This document shows positions 34,110-42,098 of a stretch of DNA of 64,000 bases, in pieces. The translations under genes were made by a program, and so were the position numbers. Under the pieces are notes generated by a model. It saw nothing but the letters and a program-made list of their open reading frames with translations. It made no database searches and was not told the DNA's origin. How positions within the stretch are numbered: the stretch's first letter is position 1; each line of letters opens with the position of its first letter. This DNA comes from Dethiobacter sp. (GTDB lineage Bacteria > Bacillota > Dethiobacteria > Dethiobacterales > Dethiobacteraceae). Location of the stretch: assembly GCA_020725465.1 (NCBI GenBank), contig DYEY01000002.1, positions 1 through 64,000 of the forward strand, in the 5' to 3' direction.

Positions 34110-37010
34110 TTAGTCAAATGCAATGCCAACGCCCAGCACCTCAATGGTGCCCAACGTGTCATTGGCCCATATTGTAACGCGGATATCTAAGCCCCATTTA
34201 TTCGCTGACTTGTTTTTGTTTGTTAATTCGGCATATTTACGCGCCAAGTATGCAGCTGTGATATCCTCCCAAACAGGGAATGGGTCAAAAGCGTTGTTGC
34301 TGGCCTCAACTTTGAGAACGGCTGGGTTTGCCCCATCTTTAGCGATAGTGTGGTAACCAAAAACTAACACCCGTTCAACTTCCGCCGTGGTCTCAATTGG
34401 TGTCTTGAGCCGTAACTGTAGCACGTTACCCGCTCTGATAGTTCGTGGTAACGTCCACTCGCCGTAGTTCCCTGTTGTATCACGGGCAGCCATGCGCCAA
34501 TAATAACTTTGGTTCTGCTGCAATGGCTCACGCAGCAAATGTCGCACTCTTTCTGTTCCTGCTGGGGTTCCTACGGTCGGCATAGGCATCCAGTTAGCAC
34601 CATCGTATATTTCCCATCCTGCGATAGCGTCTGCAGTTCCAGCGCCATATTGCTGTCCAGGTATAAACTCAGCTGGTAGAAACTCGCCTTTAACCAGCAT
34701 AAAAGCATCGCAGTGGAAGGTTGCGCCAATTACAGATGAAGTTAATACTGCTAAACGCAATTTCGCGCAGTCCTGGCCTGTGCGAGCAAACACGGATAAG
34801 GTCTGCCAAGAGGTTCCGTCCAAGGTAATCGGGTCACTGCCGGTGGACCGCAAATAGTTGCCGTTGCTGTCCAGTTCCTCGATTGCCAGGCGAATATATC
34901 CGGCACCTTTTACCTTTACTTGAGCCGCATAACTCTTCCCACCTAATACGTCTACCGGGCTTAATTCCACACCTTCATTGGCGGTTGTCCCAGATGTGGT
35001 CACCTGTAGGCTGGCAGCTCCTTCGTAGAACTGGGCGGTGGATCTGGCGATAGTTGCCCCTCTGCCGGCAAAACCTGTCGTGTCAGCTTCCACACCGGCC
35101 TGATTTGCCGTCAACAGGTTTTTGGTGCTGGTTTCCAGGTCAGCAACGATGTTGGCAAAGTTTACGTCCCTGGCAATCTGCAGCCTAAAGTGCTGGGGAT
35201 CGCCTTCAGGGTCGGTGCCCACGCCCGCCATAAATACCGGTTGTAGCGGCACCCTGGCAGTATGGACTGGCGCAATTGCCGACATTGCACTCGGGCTCAG
35301 ATTGTGGGCGATGGTAAAGATACCGCTAACCGCGAAAGGGCCGTCCACCTTCCCGTCGTTAGCCTTGACATAGATGCGGTAGTTTGTCCCCTCCGGCACC
35401 ACAGTTGTATCCCAGGCCAGCATTAAAGCCGTTACACCGGTGGCAACGGGAAGCAGTGTCGCTCCTTCATCCGCCGAGTAAAAGACGGAATAAGTCAGGG
35501 TATCCCCGTCCGGGTCGGTAGCCTCTGTCCACTCGATAGTCACATTGCCGACCACCGTAGAACCAGCTATCGGCGAAACGATGGCTCCAGGTGCGCTTGG
35601 AACGGCATTTACCTTTGTGAATGTATATGTCCTGGTGCTTTTGTTGCCGAAGCTATCCGTAGCCTCGATGGTTATGGTGTGCATCTGGTTGAGCGCCAGA
35701 TTGCCCCATGTCGTGAGGTCAATAATAAATTCTAAATCAGTATTTTGCGGCGCTCCGGTTAAAGTCTCTACCACGTTTCCGTTAATCTTTTCCACTACAT
35801 CTACCGCGTCCCCATCGGGGTCAGACACCTGGTATACAATGCTGAATGGCCCGCTCTTATCTCCTAAGTTCTGGTCTGATCCAGAAATCAGAGGAGCAGA
35901 ATTCAGATTTACAAAGCAGGCGCGAAAACCGTAGTTGGTGCCGGCGCCGCCATACGCGTTGCTGAAGTCAGCAAGCCCGGCGTCGCCGTTGCTATAGCCG
36001 CCACCCCGGACGAAAACAGGGCCGCTCGAGTACGGAAAGAGCGAGCCCGCAGCGCTTCCAGCCCAGTTCAGCCAGCTAGTTGTTCCGGAGTAAGAGGTGG
36101 ACGTTTCGTTTAGCAGCATACCATCAGAAAGCCCCGCCGCCGCTGTATAGTTGGCAGACTGAGTATCGCCTGACCCCATGGGGAATACATCCTTATACTT
36201 GGCGTCTGCATTGACAAGTGACTGGCAGTAGGTGGTCAGGTTACTATTCCCGTTGTTGACATAGGAAGCCACATATTGCCAGCCGCAGCCGACCATGTCA
36301 AATACACCGGTGGGATTACCGGTGGTTGATGTCTCGCCGGAAGTGTCTAGTGAACCAGTGGCATTCACGGTTCCATTGGTGGTATATCCGGTATGGTATC
36401 CGCTATCGCCATTAATCTTTGGGCGGCCCTGCCCTACTGCATAAGCCAAAAGTGCAATGGCCCCCCATTCGGAATTCTTTAACATGTGGCTGTCTAAGCC
36501 TGTGGCTATAGTAGCCACATTGTTCTTAAGACTCAGGCACTGATTGTGGATGTCATTTACCGCTATGCTTCGCCACGACACCTTATCCGGCAAAGAACCA
36601 GGAATGCCACCATTGGCAACATCACTATATGCTTGGTATTTCATCACCCAGATACCCGGCAGCTCGACAGTTCCAAATTTGAACCCTGGATGCTTTTTGC
36701 ATACCCGGCTGTCTATGGAAGTGGTATCGTCTGTAGTGCCGCTGCTAAAACGGATTTTTACCTCTGGGTCGTCGGCAAACTGTATAGCCCGATAGGTAAA
36801 CCGGGGAATCCATACCCAAAGATTGCCTTTGGTATCCTTGGCGTTAGCCCAACGTTTAGGGGCTATGCCATTAACGGTGTTGATCGGGTCATAATTATAT
36901 TGCCATCCGGCCAAGGTGGTGTTTTGGAACGTCTGGCCGGACACGTGGTTAACCGGAGTCCATCCGGCTGGCAGCACTGGCGCATTTGCTACTCCTGAAA
37001 CTAAAGCCAT
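34110..37010 (-). CDS. Diversity-generating retroelement target: tail-fibre protein with C-type-lectin/FGE-like domain
   Basis: 966-residue receptor-binding candidate. Residues about 40-370 resemble the formylglycine-generating-enzyme/C-type lectin fold used by retroelement targets (WVWIPRFTYRAI, HMLKNSEWGAIALLAYAV, GVFDMVGCGWQYVAS). They end in the variable segment (residues about 319-366) closing with the family signature NYGFRACF. After it come Ig/FnIII-like modules (about 375-590; SDPDGD and TDPDGD motifs), a beta-sandwich resembling a carbohydrate-binding module (about 630-760), and another sandwich to the end. AAGGAGGG ribosome binding site. The variable region is internal rather than C-terminal, which is unusual. 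Confidence 0.92.
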   Translation of the reverse strand: MALVSGVANAPVLPAGWTPVNHVSGQTFQNTTLAGWQYNYDPINTVNGIAPKRWANAKDTKGNLWVWIPRFTYRAIQFADDPEVKIRFSSGTTDDTTSIDSRVCKKHPGFKFGTVELPGIWVMKYQAYSDVANGGIPGSLPDKVSWRSIAVNDIHNQCLSLKNNVATIATGLDSHMLKNSEWGAIALLAYAVGQGRPKINGDSGYHTGYTTNGTVNATGSLDTSGETSTTGNPTGVFDMVGCGWQYVASYVNNGNSNLTTYCQSLVNADAKYKDVFPMGSGDTQSANYTAAAGLSDGMLLNETSTSYSGTTSWLNWAGSAAGSLFPYSSGPVFVRGGGYSNGDAGLADFSNAYGGAGTNYGFRACFVNLNSAPLISGSDQNLGDKSGPFSIVYQVSDPDGDAVDVVEKINGNVVETLTGAPQNTDLEFIIDLTTWGNLALNQMHTITIEATDSFGNKSTRTYTFTKVNAVPSAPGAIVSPIAGSTVVGNVTIEWTEATDPDGDTLTYSVFYSADEGATLLPVATGVTALMLAWDTTVVPEGTNYRIYVKANDGKVDGPFAVSGIFTIAHNLSPSAMSAIAPVHTARVPLQPVFMAGVGTDPEGDPQHFRLQIARDVNFANIVADLETSTKNLLTANQAGVEADTTGFAGRGATIARSTAQFYEGAASLQVTTSGTTANEGVELSPVDVLGGKSYAAQVKVKGAGYIRLAIEELDSNGNYLRSTGSDPITLDGTSWQTLSVFARTGQDCAKLRLAVLTSSVIGATFHCDAFMLVKGEFLPAEFIPGQQYGAGTADAIAGWEIYDGANWMPMPTVGTPAGTERVRHLLREPLQQNQSYYWRMAARDTTGNYGEWTLPRTIRAGNVLQLRLKTPIETTAEVERVLVFGYHTIAKDGANPAVLKVEASNNAFDPFPVWEDITAAYLARKYAELTNKNKSANKWGLDIRVTIWANDTLGTIEVLGVGIAFD
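35869..35892. other. Hairpin just downstream of the variable repeat
   Basis: TTCTGG-TCTGAT-CCAGAA-ATCAGA contains two overlapping perfect 6-bp inverted repeats: TTCTGG/CCAGAA (35869-35886) and TCTGAT/ATCAGA (35875-35892). It starts 22 bp past the end of the variable repeat in the coding direction. Retrohoming in phage BPP-1 needs a stem-loop in this place, so this is a candidate equivalent. Confidence 0.5.
35915..36054 (-). repeat. DGR variable repeat (VR)
   Basis: 140-bp block in the tail-fibre gene aligning without gaps to the template repeat at 37181-37320. By hand I count 20 mismatches; 19 are at template adenines (coding strand) and one is T to G (TAC to GAC). The constant 3' part codes for GFRACF and would serve as initiation of mutagenic homing. 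Template Asn (AAC) codons have become Gly, Ser, Asp, Ala, Tyr or Thr. Confidence 0.97.
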
Positions 37011-37180
37011 TATTATCCCTCCTTATTTGCTTAAATAATGAGAGAAGGACATCGTTCAACTTGTTACTAGATGCCCTTCTCGGCTTGTGTTTTTACCCTG
37101 AAAGGGAAGGAATAGGGCTCCTTTGGTCTGGTGGCTCTGTGTAAAGGTTCGTAAACCTCTACAATCACGCTAATAACCAG
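37011..37180 (-). other. Spacer between template repeat and target gene, with stem-loop
   Basis: No gene. On the minus strand this follows the template repeat. It contains an imperfect stem-loop AGAAGG..CATC / GATG..CCTTCT (about 37043-37081) and a small CCCT/AGGG hairpin near 37097-37107. In BPP-1 the RNA just 3' of the template repeat primes and positions cDNA synthesis, so this could be the equivalent spacer RNA. It also holds the ribosome binding site of the target gene. Confidence 0.5.
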
Positions 37181-37320
37181 AGCAGGCGCGAAAACCGTTG
37201 TTGGTGTTGGCGTTGCCATTCGTGTTGTTGAAGTAAGCAAGCCCGGCGTTGCTGTTGCTATAGTTGCCACCCCGGACGAAAACAGGGTTGCTCGAGTACG
37301 GAAAGTTCGAGTTCGCAGCT
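37181..37320 (-). repeat. DGR template repeat (TR)
   Basis: Non-coding donor copy of the variable repeat, between the reverse transcriptase gene and the target gene. On the minus strand it is rich in AAC codons (13 Asn codons when read in the target frame), the typical design that lets adenine mutation reach many residues without making stops. I count 35 adenines in 140 nt, 19 of which differ in the current variable repeat. A short minus-strand frame crossing it is not a gene. Confidence 0.97.
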
Positions 37321-37342
37321 GCAGCCTTATCCCTAAATTCTT

Positions 37343-38362
37343 CTATTTTGTGAAGGTGAACTGGTTAAGTATCTTATGGATTAGCCAGTAGCTGTCTGCA
37401 TGCCTGGCATATCCCATCCAGCTCACCAAAACCCGCCTTATGTCTTCGGCATCCATCTCACCTGCCTTATATTTTTCCTGAAACTTTCGCAGCTTCCGCT
37501 TGATGCGACGCTTACTTTCCGTCCGTATCTTCATATGAGTGGGCCAGATCTTGTAACCACAAAAATTAACCCCGTTTTTAGCGGGGAATACCTGTGACTT
37601 GTGATTAAGTTCCAGCCTTAACTCACTCTTCAGGAAGGCCCTAATTTCATCAAAAACATGCTTTGCAGTTGCCTTGTCTGGCAAGACCATCACAAAGTCG
37701 TCCATATATCGAACGTACATTTTCACCAGTAGCTGGTGTTTCACGAACATATCTAGCTGGTGCAAATATACATTCGCAAACCACTGCGAAGTGTAGGAAC
37801 CAACCGGGATTCCTGGGTTTTCAGTGCTATCCAGGATTACTTTAGTAAGCCATAGCACTTTATGGTCTGTTATCTTCCGAGCGATGATGTTGTAGAGAAT
37901 ATCGTGGTCAATGCTGAAAAAGTAACTCTTAATGTCGCCCTTCAGTATATATGGTTCATCCCATATCCGATTGGTTCGCTTCAAATACTCCTGGACTCGA
38001 TAGGCAGCCCGGTGCATGCCTTTGCCTTCCAAACAAGCATAAGAATCAAAGATGAAAGTTGGGCCGAATACTGGTTTGATGAAGTTCCCTACATACCACT
38101 GGTGTACCACCCGGTCACGGTATGGTGCTGCCTTAATCAGCCGCTGCTTTGGCTCATATATGGTAAATTCCCGATATTCCCCTGGCCGATATGTTCCTGC
38201 CCTCAATTCCCGGGCCAGAGTCAGCAAGTTGCCTTCCAAATCCATCTCAAACTGAATAACTTCGGCAGTAAACCGCTTGCCTTTCCTGCCCTTGTGGTGC
38301 GCCGCCAAGAACGATGAAAATGTTAAAGCTGGCTCAAATAGATTTTTATATGTCTTGGCCAA
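37343..38362 (-). CDS. DGR reverse transcriptase
   Basis: 339-residue reverse transcriptase. Catalytic YMDD at 219-222 in YVRYMDDFVMVL; the retroelement-type motif 4 VGSYTSQ at 187-193 (retroelement enzymes have SQ where group II intron enzymes have QGxxxSP). No maturase, X or endonuclease domain follows, so it is not a group II intron enzyme. It would copy template-repeat RNA with adenine-specific errors. Its start overlaps the avd stop by 17 nt. Gene order avd, rt, template, target differs from the BPP-1 order. Confidence 0.96.
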   Translation of the reverse strand: MAKTYKNLFEPALTFSSFLAAHHKGRKGKRFTAEVIQFEMDLEGNLLTLARELRAGTYRPGEYREFTIYEPKQRLIKAAPYRDRVVHQWYVGNFIKPVFGPTFIFDSYACLEGKGMHRAAYRVQEYLKRTNRIWDEPYILKGDIKSYFFSIDHDILYNIIARKITDHKVLWLTKVILDSTENPGIPVGSYTSQWFANVYLHQLDMFVKHQLLVKMYVRYMDDFVMVLPDKATAKHVFDEIRAFLKSELRLELNHKSQVFPAKNGVNFCGYKIWPTHMKIRTESKRRIKRKLRKFQEKYKAGEMDAEDIRRVLVSWMGYARHADSYWLIHKILNQFTFTK

Positions 38363-38717
38363 CGGTGGACTTTATCCAGCCGCCGAGAATGCGGCCGATT
38401 TCATCGAGGCGACGCGACCACTCCATATAGTTCTGGTTTGAAATGTATCGGTTTTTATGAGCCATGCGAACCAATACCTTCTGAAGCTGTATCTCTGCAT
38501 CAATGGCATTAAGCATGTCGACCCGCACCTGCCGGTTGTTATATACCTTGTTAGCCCGTAGGATGTACTTAAGGACGGTATACATGCTGTCTTTGATATG
38601 TGCCGCCATGACAAATCTTTCAGACTTGGGGAATTTCCGTAGCAGGTTGTACGCATACTCGATGAGGTCGACATATTTTTGATAAATTAGCAGGTCTTGC
38701 TGCTTTGTCTGTGGCAA
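38346..38717 (-). CDS. avd: DGR accessory variability determinant (Avd-like four-helix bundle)
   Basis: 123-residue, basic, all-helical protein of the Avd/S23 rRNA-intervening-protein family. Seen: YQKYVDLIEYAYNLLRKFPKSERF at the N-terminus, KDSMYTVLKYILRANKVYN, and MEWSRRLDEIGRILGGWIKS at the end, typical of these bundles. Avd forms a pentameric barrel that binds the reverse transcriptase and template RNA. Directly upstream of and overlapping the reverse transcriptase gene. Confidence 0.92.
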   Translation of the reverse strand: MPQTKQQDLLIYQKYVDLIEYAYNLLRKFPKSERFVMAAHIKDSMYTVLKYILRANKVYNNRQVRVDMLNAIDAEIQLQKVLVRMAHKNRYISNQNYMEWSRRLDEIGRILGGWIKSTVGQDI

Positions 38718-38736
38718 ACTAACACCTCCTCGCTAT

Positions 38737-39069
38737 CTATGGCAGCACAACCTTTTTATTGGCCGCATCGTATGCTCCAGAAATGATGTTAATATCGTTT
38801 GTATCCCGAAAGGTAATCCAATACATGTTTTCTGCGAGACCGTAAGTTCGTGCATGGCCGTCAAACTCGTAGCGCATCCGCATATCGAGCGCATCTGTCA
38901 TCAAAGAGACGGTACGGCTCAGAGAAGCCTCGGAAGCTTCATGTGCCTCTGCAATTCCGCGCTCCATGTTATTTAGCTTGGTTGCGCTGACCGGTGTCCC
39001 TTGCTGAATTACTTCGCCAGTAATCGGATCAACAATGTGGTCTCGCCATTCAGTAGGAATATATGGCAT
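38737..39069 (-). CDS. Phage tail/baseplate-associated protein
   Basis: 110 residues. N-terminus YIPTEWRDHIVDPITGEVIQQGTPVSATKLNNMERGIAEAH is a pattern seen at the start of many Gram-positive phage fibre or fibre-adaptor proteins. Likely links fibre to baseplate. One-base overlap with the preceding gene's stop. Confidence 0.65.
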   Translation of the reverse strand: MPYIPTEWRDHIVDPITGEVIQQGTPVSATKLNNMERGIAEAHEASEASLSRTVSLMTDALDMRMRYEFDGHARTYGLAENMYWITFRDTNDINIISGAYDAANKKVVLP

Positions 39070-39368
39070 TAGCTTTCCACCTCCTGTATGCTGACTTCAA
39101 AGGCAACCAGCAATCCTTTGTCCTCGTTTTTTGTTATGTTTTCCGGCTTGGTTAAAATCACATTGCCTCCTTCGTCAAGGATTTGAAAATCAGTAAAAGT
39201 GCCTATATCTTCATCGGTTAAATATAGATAAACCCGAACCGAATTCCCGCTGTACTCTTTGCGAAAAATAGGGACTTTTACTTGCTGTCCATCCTTGATA
39301 TAAGCTCCTTGGACAAGTAATGTGGAAACTTTATTGGCTATCTGGGTCATGCCATAGGGTGATATCAT
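39069..39368 (-). CDS. Phage tail-region protein
   Basis: 99-residue, strand-rich protein following the XkdU-like gene (4-nt overlap). Begins MISPYGMTQIANKVSTLLVQGAY. Not assigned to a known family, but position between baseplate and fibre genes suggests a baseplate wedge or adaptor component. Confidence 0.6.
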   Translation of the reverse strand: MISPYGMTQIANKVSTLLVQGAYIKDGQQVKVPIFRKEYSGNSVRVYLYLTDEDIGTFTDFQILDEGGNVILTKPENITKNEDKGLLVAFEVSIQEVES

Positions 39369-40051
39369 GCTAGCTCACCTCCTGCATAAAATGTTCCGCA
39401 CAATGGGTATGAAACCATCCTGTAGTATACCTGCGGCTTAACCCCGACCCATAACCGTAGTAAGCGGCCACTCCGCCGTTCATCATCACTGGTATGGAAG
39501 GTACCGCATAATGGGTACTCAAAACTAAACCTCCGGCCACTCGTTCTGATATGGAATGAAGCATTCCCTTTAAAGAGGATGACAAACGAAAGATGGGATT
39601 GTTTCGCAGTCATTACCGCCTTGACCAGTTCCTTATAATCCACATTGCTTTCTCCTGGGAAAATGGAAATATAAAAGACGTAAGCCTCATTTTGCTCGGT
39701 CACTTCTGCCGAGCGTCCCGTTACATCTTGCACAATCTGTTCCATTTTAGCGGGGTTCATCGGCCCGCGTCTACCCCGTTTGGCTATTACCTGTCGTCTA
39801 CGTTCTTCAATGGTGAGGTTTTCATCTGAAGCAATGTGATATCTTTGTTCCCAGTAAACGATGCCCCATGTTGCTGTTTCGGGGAAGGCTTGCAGCCGCA
39901 GTTCCTCAAAGAACTGCCACGCCTGTTCCATCTCTATCCCCATGACCTGGTAAAGCCATTTTGCGACGTAGGATTTGTCATAAATCGGGGAGACTGTCCT
40001 CATCATTCTTTTGGCAGACTGGCTTGTTGGGAATTGTTCCAAATCAATCAT
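39365..40051 (-). CDS. Baseplate wedge protein, XkdU/DUF2313 (YmfQ) type
   Basis: 228 residues. The segment EEQAWQFFEELRLQ-like helix and GIVYWEQRYHIASDENLTIEERRRQVIAKRGRRGPM is the hallmark of the XkdU/YmfQ family of contractile-tail baseplate proteins. C-terminus carries a duplicated YPLCGTF motif. Shares one base with the baseplate J gene. Confidence 0.85.
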   Translation of the reverse strand: MIDLEQFPTSQSAKRMMRTVSPIYDKSYVAKWLYQVMGIEMEQAWQFFEELRLQAFPETATWGIVYWEQRYHIASDENLTIEERRRQVIAKRGRRGPMNPAKMEQIVQDVTGRSAEVTEQNEAYVFYISIFPGESNVDYKELVKAVMTAKQSHLSFVILFKGNASFHIRTSGRRFSFEYPLCGTFHTSDDERRSGRLLRLWVGVKPQVYYRMVSYPLCGTFYAGGELA

Positions 40052-41196
40052 TAAATCCCTCCTCCGCCTGTCGGGTCGACGATGCCCGTTACTGGGTATT
40101 CGTCTTCCGCCAAATTAATGTTGACGGCTGCTCCGTTTATTGTGAGTCCTGAGAAGTCCTTCACGCCGCTGGTTTCGGTCAAAATGGACGCTATTTTGTT
40201 GTAACGCACCACTTTTTCCTTCTTTGCCTCGATATAATACGTTTGAAGTCCTGCTTTGAATCGCTCCAGAACTGTCGCCTGTGTCTCTCCCGTCTCGATT
40301 TCGAGCAGGAAGACATAATCTATTCCTTTCGCTGTAGGTGCTTCCACAGTCACTGTGGCGCCTATGGGAGCCTTTCGCTTCTGACGGTCGGAAGGGGAGA
40401 CTATATTTCCATAAACCGCCTCAATAATCGCGGCATTGGCCGGCTGTCCATTGGCATCGAGTACAATAACCTTTACCGTTCCAGGGCCATTCCATTCTGG
40501 TACTACCAGTGCTGTGCCTACCCCCGGCACTTCCTTTGCCCATCGGACATAGTCGGCATCGTTGCCTACAAAGCTCTCCTCGCTGTCCGCGTCAGCTTCG
40601 TCTATTCTAATTCGGAGTTCATCGTCGCTTTCTATCTCGGTTCCGCCGGTTATCTGCTCCACGTTGGTTATGCTTGTAATGCCTTCTATCGGCTTTACCA
40701 TGATTTTTACGGCTCCCGCCGACACGTTGCCTCCAGTTCCTGGCACGACGGCGGTCACCTGAACTTCTACTGTGCCGGTTTCGCCAATGGTATACCGCTC
40801 TGTTGTCTGGTATTCGATAGCGGGAGTATCGTCTTTGGCCAGCGCCGCAAATTTAAAGCCTGACGGGATATCTGTGCCAGGCGTGCCGGTGATCAGTAGC
40901 GTTCCTGATGCTGCGTTGGCTGGTTTCCTCGTTAAGCCTTTCCCTTTTGCATGGTAATCCAGCCATTCGTTATATGCCCACATGGGAAACATGATTTTAA
41001 GGGTTTCCTGGAGGTGAAACTCCAGCATTTCGGCCTTTTCGAGCGCCGTTGGCTTCGTAAAATCCCATGGAAATCCGCCCTCAGTATCATCTATGTCCGG
41101 CGGCAGCATGTCCATCATGCGCTTATGAATTGTTTCGGCGTCCTGTCCTTCGAGAAAGCTTGGAGCCTTAAATTCAGGTATCGACAAATCTTCCAC
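40051..41196 (-). CDS. Baseplate J-like protein (XkdT)
   Basis: 381-residue baseplate wedge protein. Family features: GGFPWDFTKPTALEKAEML, TGTPGTDIPSGFKFAA, GGTEIESDDELRIRI and the central PGVGTALVVPEWNGPGTVKV block. Assembles with XkdU and XkdS homologues into the baseplate. Confidence 0.92.
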   Translation of the reverse strand: MEDLSIPEFKAPSFLEGQDAETIHKRMMDMLPPDIDDTEGGFPWDFTKPTALEKAEMLEFHLQETLKIMFPMWAYNEWLDYHAKGKGLTRKPANAASGTLLITGTPGTDIPSGFKFAALAKDDTPAIEYQTTERYTIGETGTVEVQVTAVVPGTGGNVSAGAVKIMVKPIEGITSITNVEQITGGTEIESDDELRIRIDEADADSEESFVGNDADYVRWAKEVPGVGTALVVPEWNGPGTVKVIVLDANGQPANAAIIEAVYGNIVSPSDRQKRKAPIGATVTVEAPTAKGIDYVFLLEIETGETQATVLERFKAGLQTYYIEAKKEKVVRYNKIASILTETSGVKDFSGLTINGAAVNINLAEDEYPVTGIVDPTGGGGI

Positions 41197-41200
41197 CTCC

Positions 41201-41650
41201 TTACGTCTGTAAAATCACATCGATATGCTGCTCCTCCCACTCCTTGCCCTTAACAACAAACTCGCAGTGCAGGCCGTCGCTGTCCCATGTAAATTCAAAA
41301 CCCCGGACGTATTCTGTCCTGGGGTTTACCATGAGCGCTTCCGTTATGGTGCGTTCCAGTGCCGATTCTATTGCTTCCTTGTCTCCTTGTTTGAAGGCAT
41401 CGTAAAGCTCCACGCCGGTATCGCTGCTATACGAGAGAAAAGCGAGCCGCTCGGTCTGCACGGTTTTTATGCACCATTGCCTCCAGGCTTCCCGCCCGTC
41501 GGTAAGAACCATCTTGTTGGCACCGTCTCGCTTAAAATCGCCCAGTTCGTAGTCGAAGTAGACGCTGGGTTTATACTTTTGCTCCTCGGCTGGAGTTGGG
41601 GTTGGTATTTCTGGAACATCAAAGACAGGAAATAATGTTTTTTCTGCCAT
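41201..41650 (-). CDS. XkdS-like (DUF2634) baseplate protein
   Basis: 149 residues; SVYFDYELGDF, DGREAWRQWCIKTVQTERLAFLSYSSDTGVEL is the DUF2634 pattern (gp25-like lysozyme-related wedge in PBSX-type tails). Follows the DUF2577 gene by 4 nt. Confidence 0.88.
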   Translation of the reverse strand: MAEKTLFPVFDVPEIPTPTPAEEQKYKPSVYFDYELGDFKRDGANKMVLTDGREAWRQWCIKTVQTERLAFLSYSSDTGVELYDAFKQGDKEAIESALERTITEALMVNPRTEYVRGFEFTWDSDGLHCEFVVKGKEWEEQHIDVILQT

Positions 41651-41654
41651 ACGG

Positions 41655-42086
41655 TTATCCTCCTATCTTTGTCGCCGGTAATACGATGTCAATTACCACG
41701 GCATCATTCTGCACCCATGCCACCAGAACGCGGTCTCCCGGCTTTAACCACCGCATTTTTTCCGGTATGAGCACGTCGTGCTCATGATTTTCCCCTATTC
41801 CTATGTGGGTATATCCTGGCTCTGGATAAGGGTCGCTATAAACGTCGTGGCTTCCATCTGTTGCAGTTGCTGTGAGCTTGCTGCCTGTTTCTCCAAGGGT
41901 CAGCTGCCTGCATACCATGTAATCCGTTTTCGGGATAGGTATGGGGTAGGTATTGGTCAGCAGACTATAGTCGCTCTTGATGGTGCCGAAATCAAGCACA
42001 AGAGGCGAGGCATTGCTCGCATCTATGCGCTGCTGTAAAACCTTGCCGAGCTTGTTCAATCCGGGGTTGCCTGATGATGGGTTCAT
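41655..42086 (-). CDS. DUF2577 tail/baseplate protein
   Basis: 143 residues with LDFGTIKSDYSLLTNTYPIPIPKTDYMVCRQL and HEHDVLIPEKMRWLKPGDRVLVAWV, the DUF2577 (XkdR-region) family pattern. OB-like fold expected; a component near the hub/spike of contractile tails. Confidence 0.85.
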   Translation of the reverse strand: MNPSSGNPGLNKLGKVLQQRIDASNASPLVLDFGTIKSDYSLLTNTYPIPIPKTDYMVCRQLTLGETGSKLTATATDGSHDVYSDPYPEPGYTHIGIGENHEHDVLIPEKMRWLKPGDRVLVAWVQNDAVVIDIVLPATKIGG

Positions 42087-42098
42087 GTCCTCGCCTCC

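Noticed and set aside
37067-37270. Minus-strand 67-codon frame overlapping the template repeat
   Set aside because: It crosses the template repeat and spacer in a frame unrelated to the target protein, has low-complexity Thr/Ala content and no ribosome binding site. The region is explained as template RNA.
37343-38362. Group II intron or retron reverse transcriptase
   Set aside because: Motif 4 is of the SQ type, no maturase or endonuclease domain follows, and avd plus template/variable repeats are adjacent.
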